64,000 nt of DNA from Klebsormidium nitens (lineage: Eukaryota; Streptophyta; Klebsormidiophyceae; Klebsormidiales; Klebsormidiaceae), in contig DF236973.1 in assembly GCA_000708835.1 (NCBI GenBank), positions 99,359-163,358 of the forward strand, in the 5' to 3' direction. Both the position numbers and the translations under genes were made by a program. The notes beneath the pieces were generated by a model, which saw nothing but the letters and a program-made list of their open reading frames with translations, was not told the origin of the DNA and did no database searches. Shown piece by piece: positions 23,901 to 36,117 of this stretch (position 1 is the stretch's first letter; the number at the start of each line of letters is the position of its first letter).

Positions 23901-26900
23901 TTGCTTTTACCGATTCCCTCTTAGCCAACTCAGTTGGCAGACAAGTGGGCGGCCAGCACTAATCCGGACCCGCCCTCGTTGGGCAACGATTGGCGTCCCA
24001 CTTCCATTTCCCCGCACCGGGAAGGTCTACGTGAGCCCAGTTGCGCGGTTCAAGATAGCTGCCTAACGTCAGCCGCTTTCTCTGACGGTGTCACGATGTG
24101 AAAGATCAGTTCGGCCACCCGTTTGAAGTCTGTGGATTTCTGCTTTTGAGTGCAGGGCTAGCTTCGGCGTCGGCCCCGACGAGCACGCGGCCGGCTGCCC
24201 GATCACGCACGTTCGATTCCTGGCCGCATTACCGGACCAGCCGCGCATCAGCCGCGCAGTGACGGCGGATGCCAAGGGGATCGTCATGCTGCACATCTTC
24301 AGCTCGGTATGCTGCGCCCCACCTTTTTCGGGCCCACATCATCGTCCTTCAGATCAGCGATAGATGTCATCCAGAGAAATGACGATGGGGCTCGGCCCCT
24401 ACATTGAGAAATCGATAGACGCCTGGGTCTCCGATTAGTCGTGTGAGTAGATTCTGCATGCACAAGCAGCGATTCTGTCTTCGTGCATTTCCGCGTCCCT
24501 GTATGCATTTCTTGAAGTCGGCTGTGTCCAAAATCCCAAGTGCTCCTCCGAGCCCGGGGTGCTCTTTGCTTTGCAGAAACCAATTCACTATCGCTCGAGG
24601 ACAACTTCTGCCTCTTCAAACCCTTCATGGTTTGAAAGATATCGTTGTTTTTGGGTAACGATTTTCACGCACCTTTGCCCGCCCAGGTACCTATTCTCCG
24701 CCGCTACACGGTGACCAGTCAGCGCCTCCTCGACGGCTCTCAAGCGATCGGCCCGGTCCTCGATCTCAAACCCCTCATCACTTCTGAGCCCTCCCACCCC
24801 CCTCCCACCCTCTCCCTTCCCGCTGGTGTGAACGCCCACCAAAACGAGCCGAGGGGCGTGTTAACACCGAGGACGTCCTACTCGGAAGTAGGCGCGCCGT
24901 CGCCAAAACCTGCGGGGACCCCCCCGGGGGAGAGGTCGGTGGGAAGGTTTGATAAGGGGCTCGATATGGGGCGGAAGGTGCTGGTGGATGCCGGACTGGA
25001 CAAGAGCTTGGACATGGGCAGGTGAGCAAGGTTCCAGAAGGTTATGATAAAGATGGCGTCAAAGAGTCAATAAATTGTCCAGGTTGGGTGGCAAAAAAGC
25101 CAAGGTTACAGTAAAGGTTCAGGAGTTGCTGCAAACTTACCGTATGTGCAAGTGGTGGCAAACGGATGTGCGGCCGACGAGCTTCCCGGTCACTGGAGGA
25201 GGACCACGCTTTCAATGCCCTCTTAGACTTCGTGAAACCCCCAAGGTCTCGAAAGGCCTTGCACGTCCAATCCTTTGTGGAAGGCTTGATTCCTTGACGG
25301 TGTGAATGGCGGGTTTGGCGAGTTCAGATTCTTCCGAGGCAAAGAGACGGCAAAGTCGTGTGTCGTGCCTTTCCTTTGCATCAAGACAAAAAGGCTTGAC
25401 TTACAAATTAAGGCGGGAAAACTCACTTTGTGATTGTTGTCAAGCTTCCTCCCACAATGTCACCACGCGCGTTGCGTTGCCAACACGAGCATCAGCAAGA
25501 ATTTCTAACTCTGATGGCCGCTTTTTCGCTGTCAGGAAGTTTTTGTTCGACGCTGTGAACACGGCTGCCGACGCGGGCAAGGTGATTGCGGGGGCGGGTT
25601 CCGTGAAGGGCGTGGCGGAAGACCTGATCGAGAAGGGCCTGGTGGCCATGCTCACGGGATCCACCATTCTAGTTGCGCTGCTGGCCGAGAAAATGCAGGT
25701 GAGCAGTTTTCAGGGCCTTGTAAAGCTCGATATGCTGCACATAAGCTGCATCTAATCGAACTTTTTCAAGGAGTGCTTTGTCGCCGCTCGAGACTGCGCG
25801 ACCATCTATGTACATAGCTGCACCAAGGTTGTACAGTGTGATTGCGCTCATCCCATCGGCTTGCAATATGCTTGGAAAGCCTGTTTATAACAACGAACAC
25901 TCTTGACAAAGTAAGCCCAGACATAGTGGGTCTTCTTTTCGGCCGTCCTGACGCTCGCTTGTACTGCAACCCTGACGTGCGATATCACGGCTTATACGCG
26001 TCCGCCGTTCAGCCACAAATGCAACCGTTTCAGTTTCTGAAATAAACACCATGTTTCTGCAGGTTCTCGTCCGCATGCCCCGTCCCGAGAGCGTCCGCGA
26101 CGGCGCCGTCCCTTACTGCGCGTGGCGCAAGCCCCACCACTGGCCCGCGTTCCAAACCCCCGACACCCCGCCGCGCGTTTCCGAGTCCTCTTCCGACCCC
26201 GCGACTTCCCCCGCCCCTGAAGCTCCAAAAGTCTCCACGCTCGAAGAGGACCGCCTCCGGCGGCCTCCGCTGCTGGCCGTCGGATGGGATCGGACGGTCC
26301 TGATCTGCCGGCTCGGGCGGGGGGGGCTGAGGATCCTGTCCAGGTGGCAGCTGCAAGGGGATGCTGACGTCACGGGGATCACGTGGCTTGGGGATGACGT
26401 ACTTGGGGTGCTGACGGGGCGCGAGGAGATGTGCGTGTACTGGGTGACGACGGGAGAGGAGATCGAACGGTTCATGATTGGGGTGACGGGGGGTGAAGAG
26501 GCAGCGGTCTCTCATTCGCACTACACAAGCAGCGCTGGCAGGTGAGAGGGAATTTCGTTCAGTACAGCTTCAATGATGAAAATATCCTCGTTGTATAGCT
26601 TTCGACATATTCATTGCCTGACCGTGATCCATACGCGGTAGCTGTTAGACCTTTTTGACAATTATTGTAGGTGCAGGCGCCATGTTGTGTAACCAGCGTA
26701 GTTGGTTCAGAAAGCTTCGATACCGTAAAGGCACGTCGGGACATGGTTCGCACGAAATAGGAGTTGAAATGAGATTGGAGTCCCGGCGAGTTTGCCAGCG
26801 GATATACCGCCGAACTCATGTCAGGCGGACAATAGTATGCGCCAAAAAGGAGCGTATGCGCTCATAGATATCCAGAACCACATGAGTGATTGTTCGAAAT

Positions 26901-29900
26901 AGTCGTTTGTTTTACGGCCTCTCTCCCGCAACCCCGTGTAAGGCGTACCACAAGTCGGTCGTCCCTCGCCCATCATCTTTGTGCTCGACCTATCGGCAAT
27001 AAACTTCACGCGTTAGTACCGTTAACCAACGCGCAAAGCAGCGTTCTGCACCCTTACCCGCCCTAACCTTCATACTGATCCCCACCTTCCCTGTTACTGT
27101 CCACCAGGCTGACTGATCGCAATAACATCTTTTCCTCTGCAGTACCATCAAAGCGTACTTACAACTCGGTCGCAGCGCGCGGGCCCGCCATGTTCGTGCT
27201 CGGCCTATCTGCACCAAAACTTGCGGGTTTTGCAGCCGTACCCATCCTTTCCCCCTTACTTAACCCCCAGTCCCCGTTACTGTCTCCCGGGCTCACTGTA
27301 TAATGTAGTTAACGGACTTCTATCCTCTGCAGTCCCGTCAAAGCGTACCACAACTCTGTCGCCGCGCGCGGCCCCGCAATGTTCGTGCTCGGCCCGTCGG
27401 CACTGAAAGTCGGCCGACTGCTGCACTGGAAAGAACGCTTGGAGGGCCTCCGGCAGGCGGGCGACTGGGTGGGCGCTTTCCATGCAGCCATGGAATTGTA
27501 CGATGGGAAAGCAAAGGTGAAGGAGTGCCTGAATCCATTATTTGAGGCTGGTCATTGACTTCAATGATTGGGATTGGCGAGAAACGGCTGCGCTCTTCGG
27601 CAGACTTTGCATGATCAGGCGAGAACAACGAAGGGAAGGTTGTTCCGACGGCGGGACTAAAAGTAACAACTGTGATCATCTGATTTGGAGTGAAGATTTG
27701 TATCTGATCTTGGTTGGACGTCCCCTTGCACTGTGTTTTGGTTTGGTGAATGTTTCGATAGCTCTTGGGTTCACTAAAACCAGAACGAGAAGGTCGTATA
27801 CTTCGTCCTTTCGTTACTCTTGGGCCTCGTCCATGAACGCTCGGTTTGAGGATCAGACAGATTTCCCATGCCATCTCCCTGAATTGGGGAGCCTCTAATA
27901 ACGCCGAAACGAACTCTTTGCCAACGCTTTCGCAACGAACCTCCAAAAAACTCACTCGTCTCGCGTCTTGTCTCGCTGCCTCGAGCTCAGCATGCCTCTC
28001 AAGAACGTTGAAACACTTCGGATATTCTCCCAGGGTCCCACATACGCGTCCACCAATAAGAGTTTTTTAGTAAGGTCACGATAAGCTAGCCACTGATAAG
28101 CTCCGAATAGCAACGGGAAACCCCTAATCCAGAAGAATACCTGCTCCGCACTCCTACCCACCCTAACTCCAAAAGTAACCCGACCCGTCCAACACTGTTA
28201 CCTTTTGATCATCACAGCTGCTTGTCACACTTCTTGATATCGGTTCTGCTGATACTTTCTGCTTCATCTCTGAGCGGATTTGCGAGACCCACACCTGCGT
28301 ATTTTCTTTCCCAGGGCGTGCTCGGCGTGCCGCCCTCGCTGCCGGCGTTGCACGAGGCCATCATGCCGACTCTGCTGTCGTTGTTGGCGGCATACATCGA
28401 CGAAGCGATGGCTTACGTCGGCCTTTCTCTGGGCACCAGCAAAGGGGAGCCGGAGGAGCAGTCGGAGGGCGTCGCACAATATTCTGGGGTGAGTGACTTT
28501 TCGTTTCAGAGAATGCAACTGAGTTGCTGAGACCTCTTTGAGTTGTTTGTATCCTGGCGCCTGTGCCTCTTTCTGTCTTAATTGGCCGGTCGTTCAATAA
28601 AGGGCGACTACGTTTGCTCTGCCCGTGATTGGAACAATATCAAAGTGACGCTTTAATGAAACACCTAAATGACGCACACACTCCTTTGCAAGACTGAGCG
28701 TTCTTTAAGGCAAACTACAAGGTAACACGGTCCCCTTGAAGTCATCCTACTAGCATGCTGGCTCGTTTGAATCTCCCTCTGCAGCTTTTCGCATTCTTTC
28801 CCGTCTTCCATAAGAACATCTCTTTTGTTCTTCTGTTTCTTAATCCAAACCCCAGAAACCCATAAAGCCACTGCTTGGTCTCGCCAGGTCGGGGGTGTCG
28901 CCATCGAGTTCTGTGTGCACATCGGCCGGCCTGAGGTCCTGTTTGAGGACGTCTTCGACAAGTTTACAGCAGTGGGGCACCAAGGTGAGGGCATGTGCCG
29001 GGAATTCGCTGGCACTCACTTGCCCTTGCGCCTCAATTGCGCCTCGCTACCTTTCGAATCGCTGGGGTTCTAGACAGAAAAAAATTGTTGTGCCGCCAAG
29101 CGATCTGCTGATTCTTCGGTGGTTGCCAAACCGACTCCTGATCGTGGAACAGCGTGTCCAACACCTCTTTTCGATTGCAGCTATTTTTGCTGACGCTCGC
29201 TCCGTTACCAAACGCGTCCTTGACACGAAGCGTTCGCTAAGACCATTTTCTAATGCTCAGTCCGCACAGCTGATGCTCTTTGCCAACGTCGAGTCCCTCC
29301 GACGTGGTCAATTCATTTCTATCGCCATCCGTTCCTCTCGTTTTCCACAAGGCCGACTTGCATACGTACGGTCGTGCCCACTTCCCAAATTAACGTCCTT
29401 GCAAGCTGGCGAACCTGATTCCTGCGGCTACTGATAACCTCGAGCTTTCCTGAGACTCTCAGGTTTCCAACTCTGGCTTGCAGGCACGTTTCAGGAGCCG
29501 TATTTTTGAAGGATACGGTGCAACGGTTGGCCCCCGCGGTGATGCGGGCGCTGAAACGACACTAGTAACTGGGAAAGTTGAACCCAGAAAGTTTGAAGAC
29601 TTCAAATGTGTATTCATCCTGACTTCTTGTTCTACAGGCACATTCTTGGAGCTATCAGAGCTATCATAGGACACGCTAAAGTTTTGACCCTCACGGTGAT
29701 GCCGGATCTAGTAGAGCACTACAAATGCAGTTTTCCGTGTTTCAGGGGCCTTGAAATCTCAAGCTGCGTTTTATTTTGTTGTCTTGTTCTACAGGCACGT
29801 TCCTGGAGCTGCTGGAGCCGTACATTCTGAAGGACACGCTGCGCGGTTTGGCCCCCGCTGTGATGCAGGCTCTGGTGGAGCACTACAGCGTCAAGGGCTG

Positions 29901-32900
29901 GCTGCAGCGCGTCGAGCAGTGCGTGCTGCATATGAACATCGCAAGCCTCGACTTCAATCAGGTGGGTTAGAAGGATACGTGATCTAGGCATTTGTCTCTT
30001 TATCACCTCTCGTTTTGGAATCTTATGGGGTTCTAGAAATATTGTGGGACCCTCGAGTGGATCGTGACATTGAGTGAGTTTGTACATGAACATTACCTCC
30101 CTTGACTTCAGCAAGTCGGGTCCCAGGGAAATAGAAGGGTTCTGTCTTTCTATCACCTCGTCTGCTCACTGTCCGGGCTTCTTATGGATGCAAGTTCAGG
30201 TATTCAGCTTTAGAATTCCCAAACAAAGGGTCCACTCCAGATGACAGCTTTGCTTAAAGAGGGCGTCTGACCACGTGGTACCTTGGCGGCGACTTCGCAT
30301 GATATACTGCGTTCGTGTCGCCGAGATTTCGACGACGCAGTATCGGGTACAGCGATCAGAACCGCGGGCAGACAATCAATCTGGTTGCCAGGGCGTTACG
30401 GGTCAAACGACGCCCCCTGTAAAGTTGGAATCGTATCACTCTCCAGGTGGTCCGGCTGTGCCGGCAGCACATGCTGTACAGCGCGCTCATCTACGTCTTC
30501 TCCAGCGGCCTGGACGACTTCGTGACGCCCCTCGAGGAGCTGCTCGCGGTCGCGCGGGACACGCAGAGCGCGCATGCGCGCGCGTTTGGGTGAGGACAAT
30601 CAAGTCCAACTTTGCTAACAAGTCCAATAAGCAATCTTGAATCCACCTTGTCAATCAAACAGGGTAGCACCTGCAAGAGATGCCTAGCTTTCGCCAGCAA
30701 GGGCGGGCTAGTCTGTCCTTACTCATCAAGAGTGACCTTAACCCTTCGCAACGTTAACCTTGAACAACCTCTGAAAACAAACCCTGGATTGGATGCGTCG
30801 CCTTGCAATCTTGTCCTAGCCGGTTGCGTTTCTTGGATACGCACTCGCTTCGATAGCCGGTTTGTTGCAAGGCCGTCAAGGTAAACTGGTCCCTGAAGTC
30901 GTCGAGAATCTGCTTTTGGTTTCTCCGTTTTTTCTTAGTCCCCACGAATCGACCAAAGCATGTGCCAGAAGCTAGTCTTACACAAACCAAATCCACAGCG
31001 TTTAGACGCCTGGAATAGCTGCCTGCTGCTACAAGCTCTTCATCACATCAATGGATCAGATGCGGCGCTGATCTGATCTGCTTTTATGAGCGGCAGCGAA
31101 GAAACACTCAAATCCGCCCTGTTCAATTAGCGATGCATTTTCGTTCCGGTTTTTGTGACGTCTCTTTTGATCCACAAGCTCTAGATGCTTCAATGTTGGA
31201 TCGCTTCTAAGTATACAGATCACCGCCCCTGCCGGAGCAAGGAGGTCTTCTGGAGCTCAAGTCTCTCCCGGTGCTCCTTTGCTGATGATAGTGGCAATCA
31301 TTCCTGAAATCGACGAATCAAATCAAGCGTGGTTGTAACGTTTTGCAGAGCTTTGTTTCCTAATTTCTCCCAGTACAAGCTGTTGGTCAATTTGAAGCAC
31401 TCCTTCCTGGGTCTCGCCTTCCCCTCGGGCTTCCGACACTTACTCTTCGGCCGCTGGAAAAAGGAATACGGATCTCAAGCACGTCTTGTATTTTCACCAG
31501 GTACAAGCTGTTGGTCTACTTGAAGCACTGCTTCCTCGGCCTCGCCTTTCCCCCAGGCAACGGCCCCCTCGACCCGGGGCGCCTGCCGTCCCTCCGGTCC
31601 GAACTCATAAACTTTCTTTGCGCGTCCGAAGCGTCCGGACACGTCAGCGGAGCTTCCAATGACGTGAGCAAGGCTGAGGCAAACGGGCGCACAGGCGAAG
31701 GGGACAGCGTCGAAAAGGAGACCAGATTCGCTAGACTACGCTATCTACTGGGTCTCGATACTGAGGCGGCCTTAAGAGTTCTGAGCGCAGCGTTTCCGGA
31801 ATCGGGGCCGCTCGCAATTGGCAGGTTTGGGGAAGGGTTCCAGGGCGACCGGGGGGAGGTTACGGAGCCAACCGACGAGGTTAGAGACCAGGTTGGGGAT
31901 AACGGAGAGCTGAAAAGCGCGGAAATGGCGGAACGGGTCTTGAGCAACGACGAAGCGTCGACTTCGAGCCCCGGGAAATTGCGACTGCGGAAAGTGGGGG
32001 CGCGGCTTGGAAAGCGGTTTTTAAACGGCGTCGGCTCTTGGCGAGGGGGGGTGGATTCGCCTGGTGGGCCGCCCCCCGGACATGGAGAAGCTCCCGTTGA
32101 CATTGTTGCCGGGGGGGAGGACAGCGCACAGAACGAGAGAACGGAGGCGGGGGCTTCAAGCGATGGAGACGCGCTTGTGCAGATGGTTGTGGATGCTCTG
32201 ATCGAGATTTGCAGATCGGAGGAGGGGGGACTGTCAAGCTCAGTGCGGGATGGAAGTGTGAACTCAAGCCCCGGCCGTGCTTCAAAGGCTGACACCGCCA
32301 GCCAAATGTTCGAATTCTGCGCTCGGTTCATAGCTACCGGGCACGCGGTTGTCTCCCCTAGTGTTCTCGACTGGCTCATCCGACGGCTGTGTGGAGCCCG
32401 GGGCAAGTCACCGGGCGCTTCCGATAAACACGGTTCAAGAGCTAACCCACGCGCTAACCCAGCGAAGCACGCACGGGCCGACTCCTCGGAAGCCGTCGTC
32501 GTTTCCCTTCTAAAGGGCGCTCTCGGCTTGCCAAAGCCGCTGGGAACTCTAACGGGTTTTGACGCGGAGGGTTTACTTGTGTTAACGGACGGTTTAGGCT
32601 TTTGGCACGCGGCCGCCCTGCTGCACGCGGCTCAAGGGCGCTTTGCCGCAGCGCTGGATTCGCTGCTGAAGGACCCCAGCCTGGCGGAAGAGGCGTTTGC
32701 GTTCGTCAGCAAGTACCTGAGCGGGGATCCCTCGGAGGGGGTGCAAGCAGGTGGGCTGACGTCACAGCTGCATTGGATCATGCTAAAGCGTTGGGTGCAA
32801 GAGCGAGAGGAACGTGGCAGCACAAAAGTAGAAGCGGAATGTGGAAGCGCAAAAGCAGAAGCGTACTTCTGCTTTTGCGCTTTTCTCCATCTACCATGCT

Positions 32901-35900
32901 ACTGTTAGCTGCGTTCGTTTCTGCAAAAGTTGGGGATCGGTGTAAATCTGCAAAAGTTGGAATTTGGTGTTAATCTGCTAAGGACTGAGCACGACGAGAC
33001 CGACGAGACTTTGTACCAATCCGCTTCGGAAATTGGTACCTGAACTGTCGATCCTGCTGTCGGTGCTCTTAACTTTCTCAGTGCCGAATCACGACCGCCA
33101 GCTGACCACTGTCGGCACACCACAATGAAGACTGCTGACATCTCTCCGTGACAATCACAAGGAAGCCTCGTACTCTTACGATACTGCCTTGTCTGACTTG
33201 TTGCACGACGACTCACACTGGTTCGGTATCCATACCCGTTTCAGATAGTTCGTTCGGTTGACCAGCCTTTCTCTTCACCAATTCCTTTCTGTTTTGGACC
33301 GCCTCCGTGCTCTGCTTCATCTCTTAACGCCAACCACTCGCCTTTTGATTGAAAACGCCAATCCCTTGGCTCTTGACACTGCAGACGCCGTCCGTTCTGC
33401 CGTGCTGGCCCGCCTCCCCGCCCTAGTTCGCCTCGACGCCAACGCGGCCGCGTGCATCGTCGCGGACCACCTCGCCTCCGACAACGACCGGGTGCTCAAG
33501 GCCCTGGGGTCATTCCCCGACCTCCAGTTCGCCTATCTCAAGGGCATCGTTACCGCTCAGGCAGTAACGGTGGCGCCCGGGGTGGGCGGACCCGGGACGT
33601 CGAAGCTGGGGGATTTGTTGCAGCGGGCGGGGATCGAAGTCACGGATGAGGTGAGAATCATTTGCAGCGTGTCGCTTTTTGAGATGGAGATCCAGGGGTT
33701 TCTTGATCGGAGTTGAATTGATCAGAATCGATCTGATCTTGGTTGATCTGGACAAAGCTTTTTGAGCTCAAGCGGGCGGAACAACGGGGAAGTGACCGGC
33801 GCTTGTACCTGCCACTGCTTTGTTGACGGCTGGCACTTTTGGGCTTTGAAGTGTCATTTTGCGGCTGAATGTTTTCTACGTTCATCACTTGGTCGACATC
33901 TGAAGCTGTCCTGAAGTGCTTGCCAGAAAAGGCGACTCGCTCCGCCATTGCAGATGGCAGAGTCGTACGTGGTTTCGATGTAACGATTCGAGCGTGGCAG
34001 CGCACTCCCCTTCTCGGAGCACCGCATCATTTTTTACCAACTGATCCCCCTGGTATCGAATTTTCGTGCGCTCATTCGAGGATCATGAAGTATGAAACTT
34101 AAGAGATCCGCTTCCCCACTGCAGATGGCGGAACTGTACGTGGGTCTGATGTGCCGCTTCGAGCCTGGCAGCGTGCTCCCCTTTTTGGAGAGCCACCAAG
34201 CGTACCGCCTCGAGCAGTGCCTCGCGCTCTGTCAGCGCTTCGGGGTGACCGACGCATCAGCGTACCTTCTCGAAAGGTAGAGTCCTTGATTTAAATCTTG
34301 CAATTTGTCATGCTGTTAGTCTCCGACCTTCTGTCCGCTGTTTTCCCCGGCTCGCAAAGATTGCTTAGAAGGTTTGGTCATGTCTTATCATAATCAGCAG
34401 GGGCGATTGGTAGGAGTGCATCTACAGCGCCCATTCATAACTTCGATTTAGCGGCCAGGCAGAAGCAAAAATGGTGACTGTAGATCGATGATAAAAGTTG
34501 GGATCAGGCTTTGATGAACGAGCCCTGATATGACGGAAGAGCAAGTAGAAGATCCATCGGATTCCTGTGAAGAGCCCACGATCGCTCCTCTGCATCCGGC
34601 CCGTTAGAGATGTCGCCCAACCGAGCCTTAAAAGAAGCGCGGGTTGTTCCCTTGCTTCAAGAATCACCCTCTTGTCCCCTTAATGTTCCCCGTTTCTGAA
34701 AGCCAGTCGTAGCAAGTCAAACGACGTCCGCTGACGTCACAGCTCGTGTTCTCGCAGGATGGGTGACGTCGGCGCCGCCCTCAACCTCGTCCTCAGCCAA
34801 GTCACTGCCAAGATGTCCGCCCTTGACGCTGCGGTCGCTGCACGCTTCTCTGGCGCGCACACGGACGACTTTTTGGAGGGCGACCTTCCGGATTTATCGG
34901 ACCTGCCGGAGCTGCCGGCGGCCGAGAAAGCGCTAGAGGTCGCCGTGGCGTTGTGCCAGCGCAACACGCAGCGGATGGACCCCCGGGAAACGGAGGCGCT
35001 GTGGTTTCGGCTGGTGCGGCAGTACATGGAGCCTCTCAGGGGGCTGAAAGAAGGGGCAGCTCGCGGGGGGGTAAAAGGGACCAGTGCCAAGGGGGGGGGA
35101 GACTACCCGGCTTTTCAGCGGGAGAAGGGTAGCGACGGTGTGAATGGGCACGGGCCGAACGGAAGGAAGAGCACTGGGGGGCTAAAGGGGGGCACAGGAC
35201 GCGGGGAGGGGGGTGCTTTGCAGTGCGCAGGCAACCCCCCCGCGGCGCGCGCGCTGCGGCGGGTGCTGGCACGGTTCATCAGTGCGATCATGTATGCTAT
35301 GATGGGCCACGTGCCTTTGGGAACAATTCTTAACAAGATTCTGCAGGATCATGGGGGGGATGAGTTTGGGGACTTCAAGGGAACCATTTTGGGCATGCTT
35401 GGGACGTTTGGCTACGAGCGCGAGATTCTGCGCACCGCTCGGGACCTCATAGAAGACGACACGTGGCAGTCCCTGGACCAACTGAAGCGGCTGCGGTCGC
35501 ACGGGCTGGCGCCGAACCGTGCCACGTGTTGCGTGTGCGAGCGGCAACTGAGTGAAAAGCCGCCGCAAGGAGGGGGTAGTGAAGATGGGCAGAACGCGGG
35601 GGGCACCAGCGTGCCTACTTCAAAAGCACCCCCCCGGAAGAAGCGGAACCCGTCCCAGGAAAAGCTGCCGGCCTTGCGCGTATTCGTCTGCGGGCACGTC
35701 GCGCACGCCGCCTGCGCTGAGGCGGGGGGGTTGGATTGCCCCGTCTGCGGACCCCCCGGAAAGGTGGAGCTGAGCGACGCGCACGACAAGGGCAAGCGGC
35801 CCCTGGTTGAGGAAAACGAGTCGAGCTCGGGCGGGGGGTTGGGCGGGGGTTTGGGGATCTTAACCCGGGGGGTTCAGCCGCAAAACTCACCGAGTCAGCG

Positions 35901-36117
35901 GTCTCGGCTGGCTTTGTTGCGGGACTTAGATCGGGGTAACGACTTCTACGGAAGGAGTGAGGGGCTGCAGTTGGCGCCCCCTCCGGTGGCGCAAACCCCG
36001 AGCTACGTGGAGCGGAAACCGGGGAGGCTGCCACGGCGGGCGGTCTACTCGTCATCGGCGCATGGTAAGGAGCAAGCGATGGTGTCACGTAGCGGACGCA
36101 CGCCAGACAAGAAATAG
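21000..36117 (+). CDS. VPS8: Vacuolar protein sorting-associated protein 8 (CORVET subunit), 16 exons, 2135 aa
   Basis: Exons: 21000-22052, 22647-22838, 23325-23566, 24156-24306, 24687-25021, 25536-25698, 26063-26541, 27333-27516, 28315-28488, 28888-28984, 29795-29961, 30447-30589, 31501-32750, 33385-33650, 34125-34276, 34758-36117. Phases close throughout. VPS8 is the CORVET-specific subunit that tethers early endosomes through Rab5-type GTPases. Residues 1-415 are an acidic, low-complexity leader. A WD40-like propeller follows (LLLAGYADGTLILWDV, then AKGIVMLHIFSS). The conserved core has YHNSVAARGPAMFVLG, LEGLRQAGDWVGAFHAAM, VGGVAIEFCVHIGRPEVLF, KGWLQRVEQCVLHM and KLLVYLKHCFLGLAFPPG. A C-terminal RING (about residues 1940-2015) shows CVCE, CGHVAHAAC and CPVC. 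The first ATG of the frame is at 21000. Poly-G runs make the exons vulnerable to base-count errors. Confidence 0.93.
26940..27215 (+). repeat. Two decayed copies of VPS8 exon-8 edge in the preceding intron
   Basis: The functional exon 8 starts at 27333 after CTCTGCAG. A copy begins at 27143, also after CTCTGCAG, with CATCAAAGCGTACTTACAAC matching exon sequence and ATGTTCGTGCTCGGCC matching further in. An older copy lies at about 26940-27000 (AGGCGTACCACAAGTCGGTC, then TTTGTGCTCGACC). The pyrimidine-rich intron ends before 27143 and 27333 are also alike (both contain CCGTTACTGTC or CTGTTACTGTCC). Spacing is about 190-210 bp. The 27143 copy is out of frame and soon interrupted. Confidence 0.85.
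29484..29794 (+). repeat. Two decayed copies of VPS8 exon-11 edge in the preceding intron
   Basis: The functional exon starts at 29795 after TTCTACAG and codes GTFLELLEPYILKD. A copy starts at 29638 after TTCTACAG with GCACATTCTTGGAGC and hits a stop after ten codons. A more decayed copy starts at 29484 after CTTGCAG with GCACGTTTCAGGAGCCGTA. Spacing is 154 and 157 bp. Downstream parts (GGTGATGC, GTGGAGCAC-like) are shared, so the unit includes intron end plus about 100 bp of exon. Confidence 0.87.
31374..31500 (+). repeat. Copy of VPS8 exon-13 edge just upstream of the true exon
   Basis: After a TTCTCCCAG acceptor at 31373 the sequence TACAAGCTGTTGGTCAATTT and the following codons repeat the start of exon 13 (31502 onward) at about 128 bp spacing. 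About 60 bp are closely similar, through the LGLAFP codons. This copy keeps its acceptor and an open frame for some distance, so it is among the younger ones. Confidence 0.87.
32845..32882. repeat. Perfect 17-bp hairpin in VPS8 intron 13
   Basis: Arms AAGCGCAAAAGCAGAAG (32845-32861) and CTTCTGCTTTTGCGCTT (32866-32882) pair perfectly around a CGTA loop, about 95 bp after the exon-13 donor. A related partial copy (CACAAAAGTAGAAGCGGAAT) lies just upstream, and a short direct repeat with TCTGCAAAAGTTGG follows at about 32919-32972. Confidence 0.85.
33954..34124 (+). repeat. Copy of VPS8 exon-15 edge in the preceding intron
   Basis: The functional exon starts at 34125 after GCAG with ATGGCGGAACTGTACGTGG. 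A copy starts at 33954 after TTGCAG with ATGGCAGAGTCGTACGTGG and continues with recognisable CGAGCGTGGCAGCG and CTCCCCTTCTCGGAG segments before decaying. Spacing is 171 bp. The copy has an early in-frame stop (GATGTAACG). Confidence 0.87.

Noticed and set aside
30268-30350. Another exon-edge copy for VPS8 exon 12
   Set aside because: Only weak, gapped similarity to 30447-30530 could be seen by eye, not enough to list.
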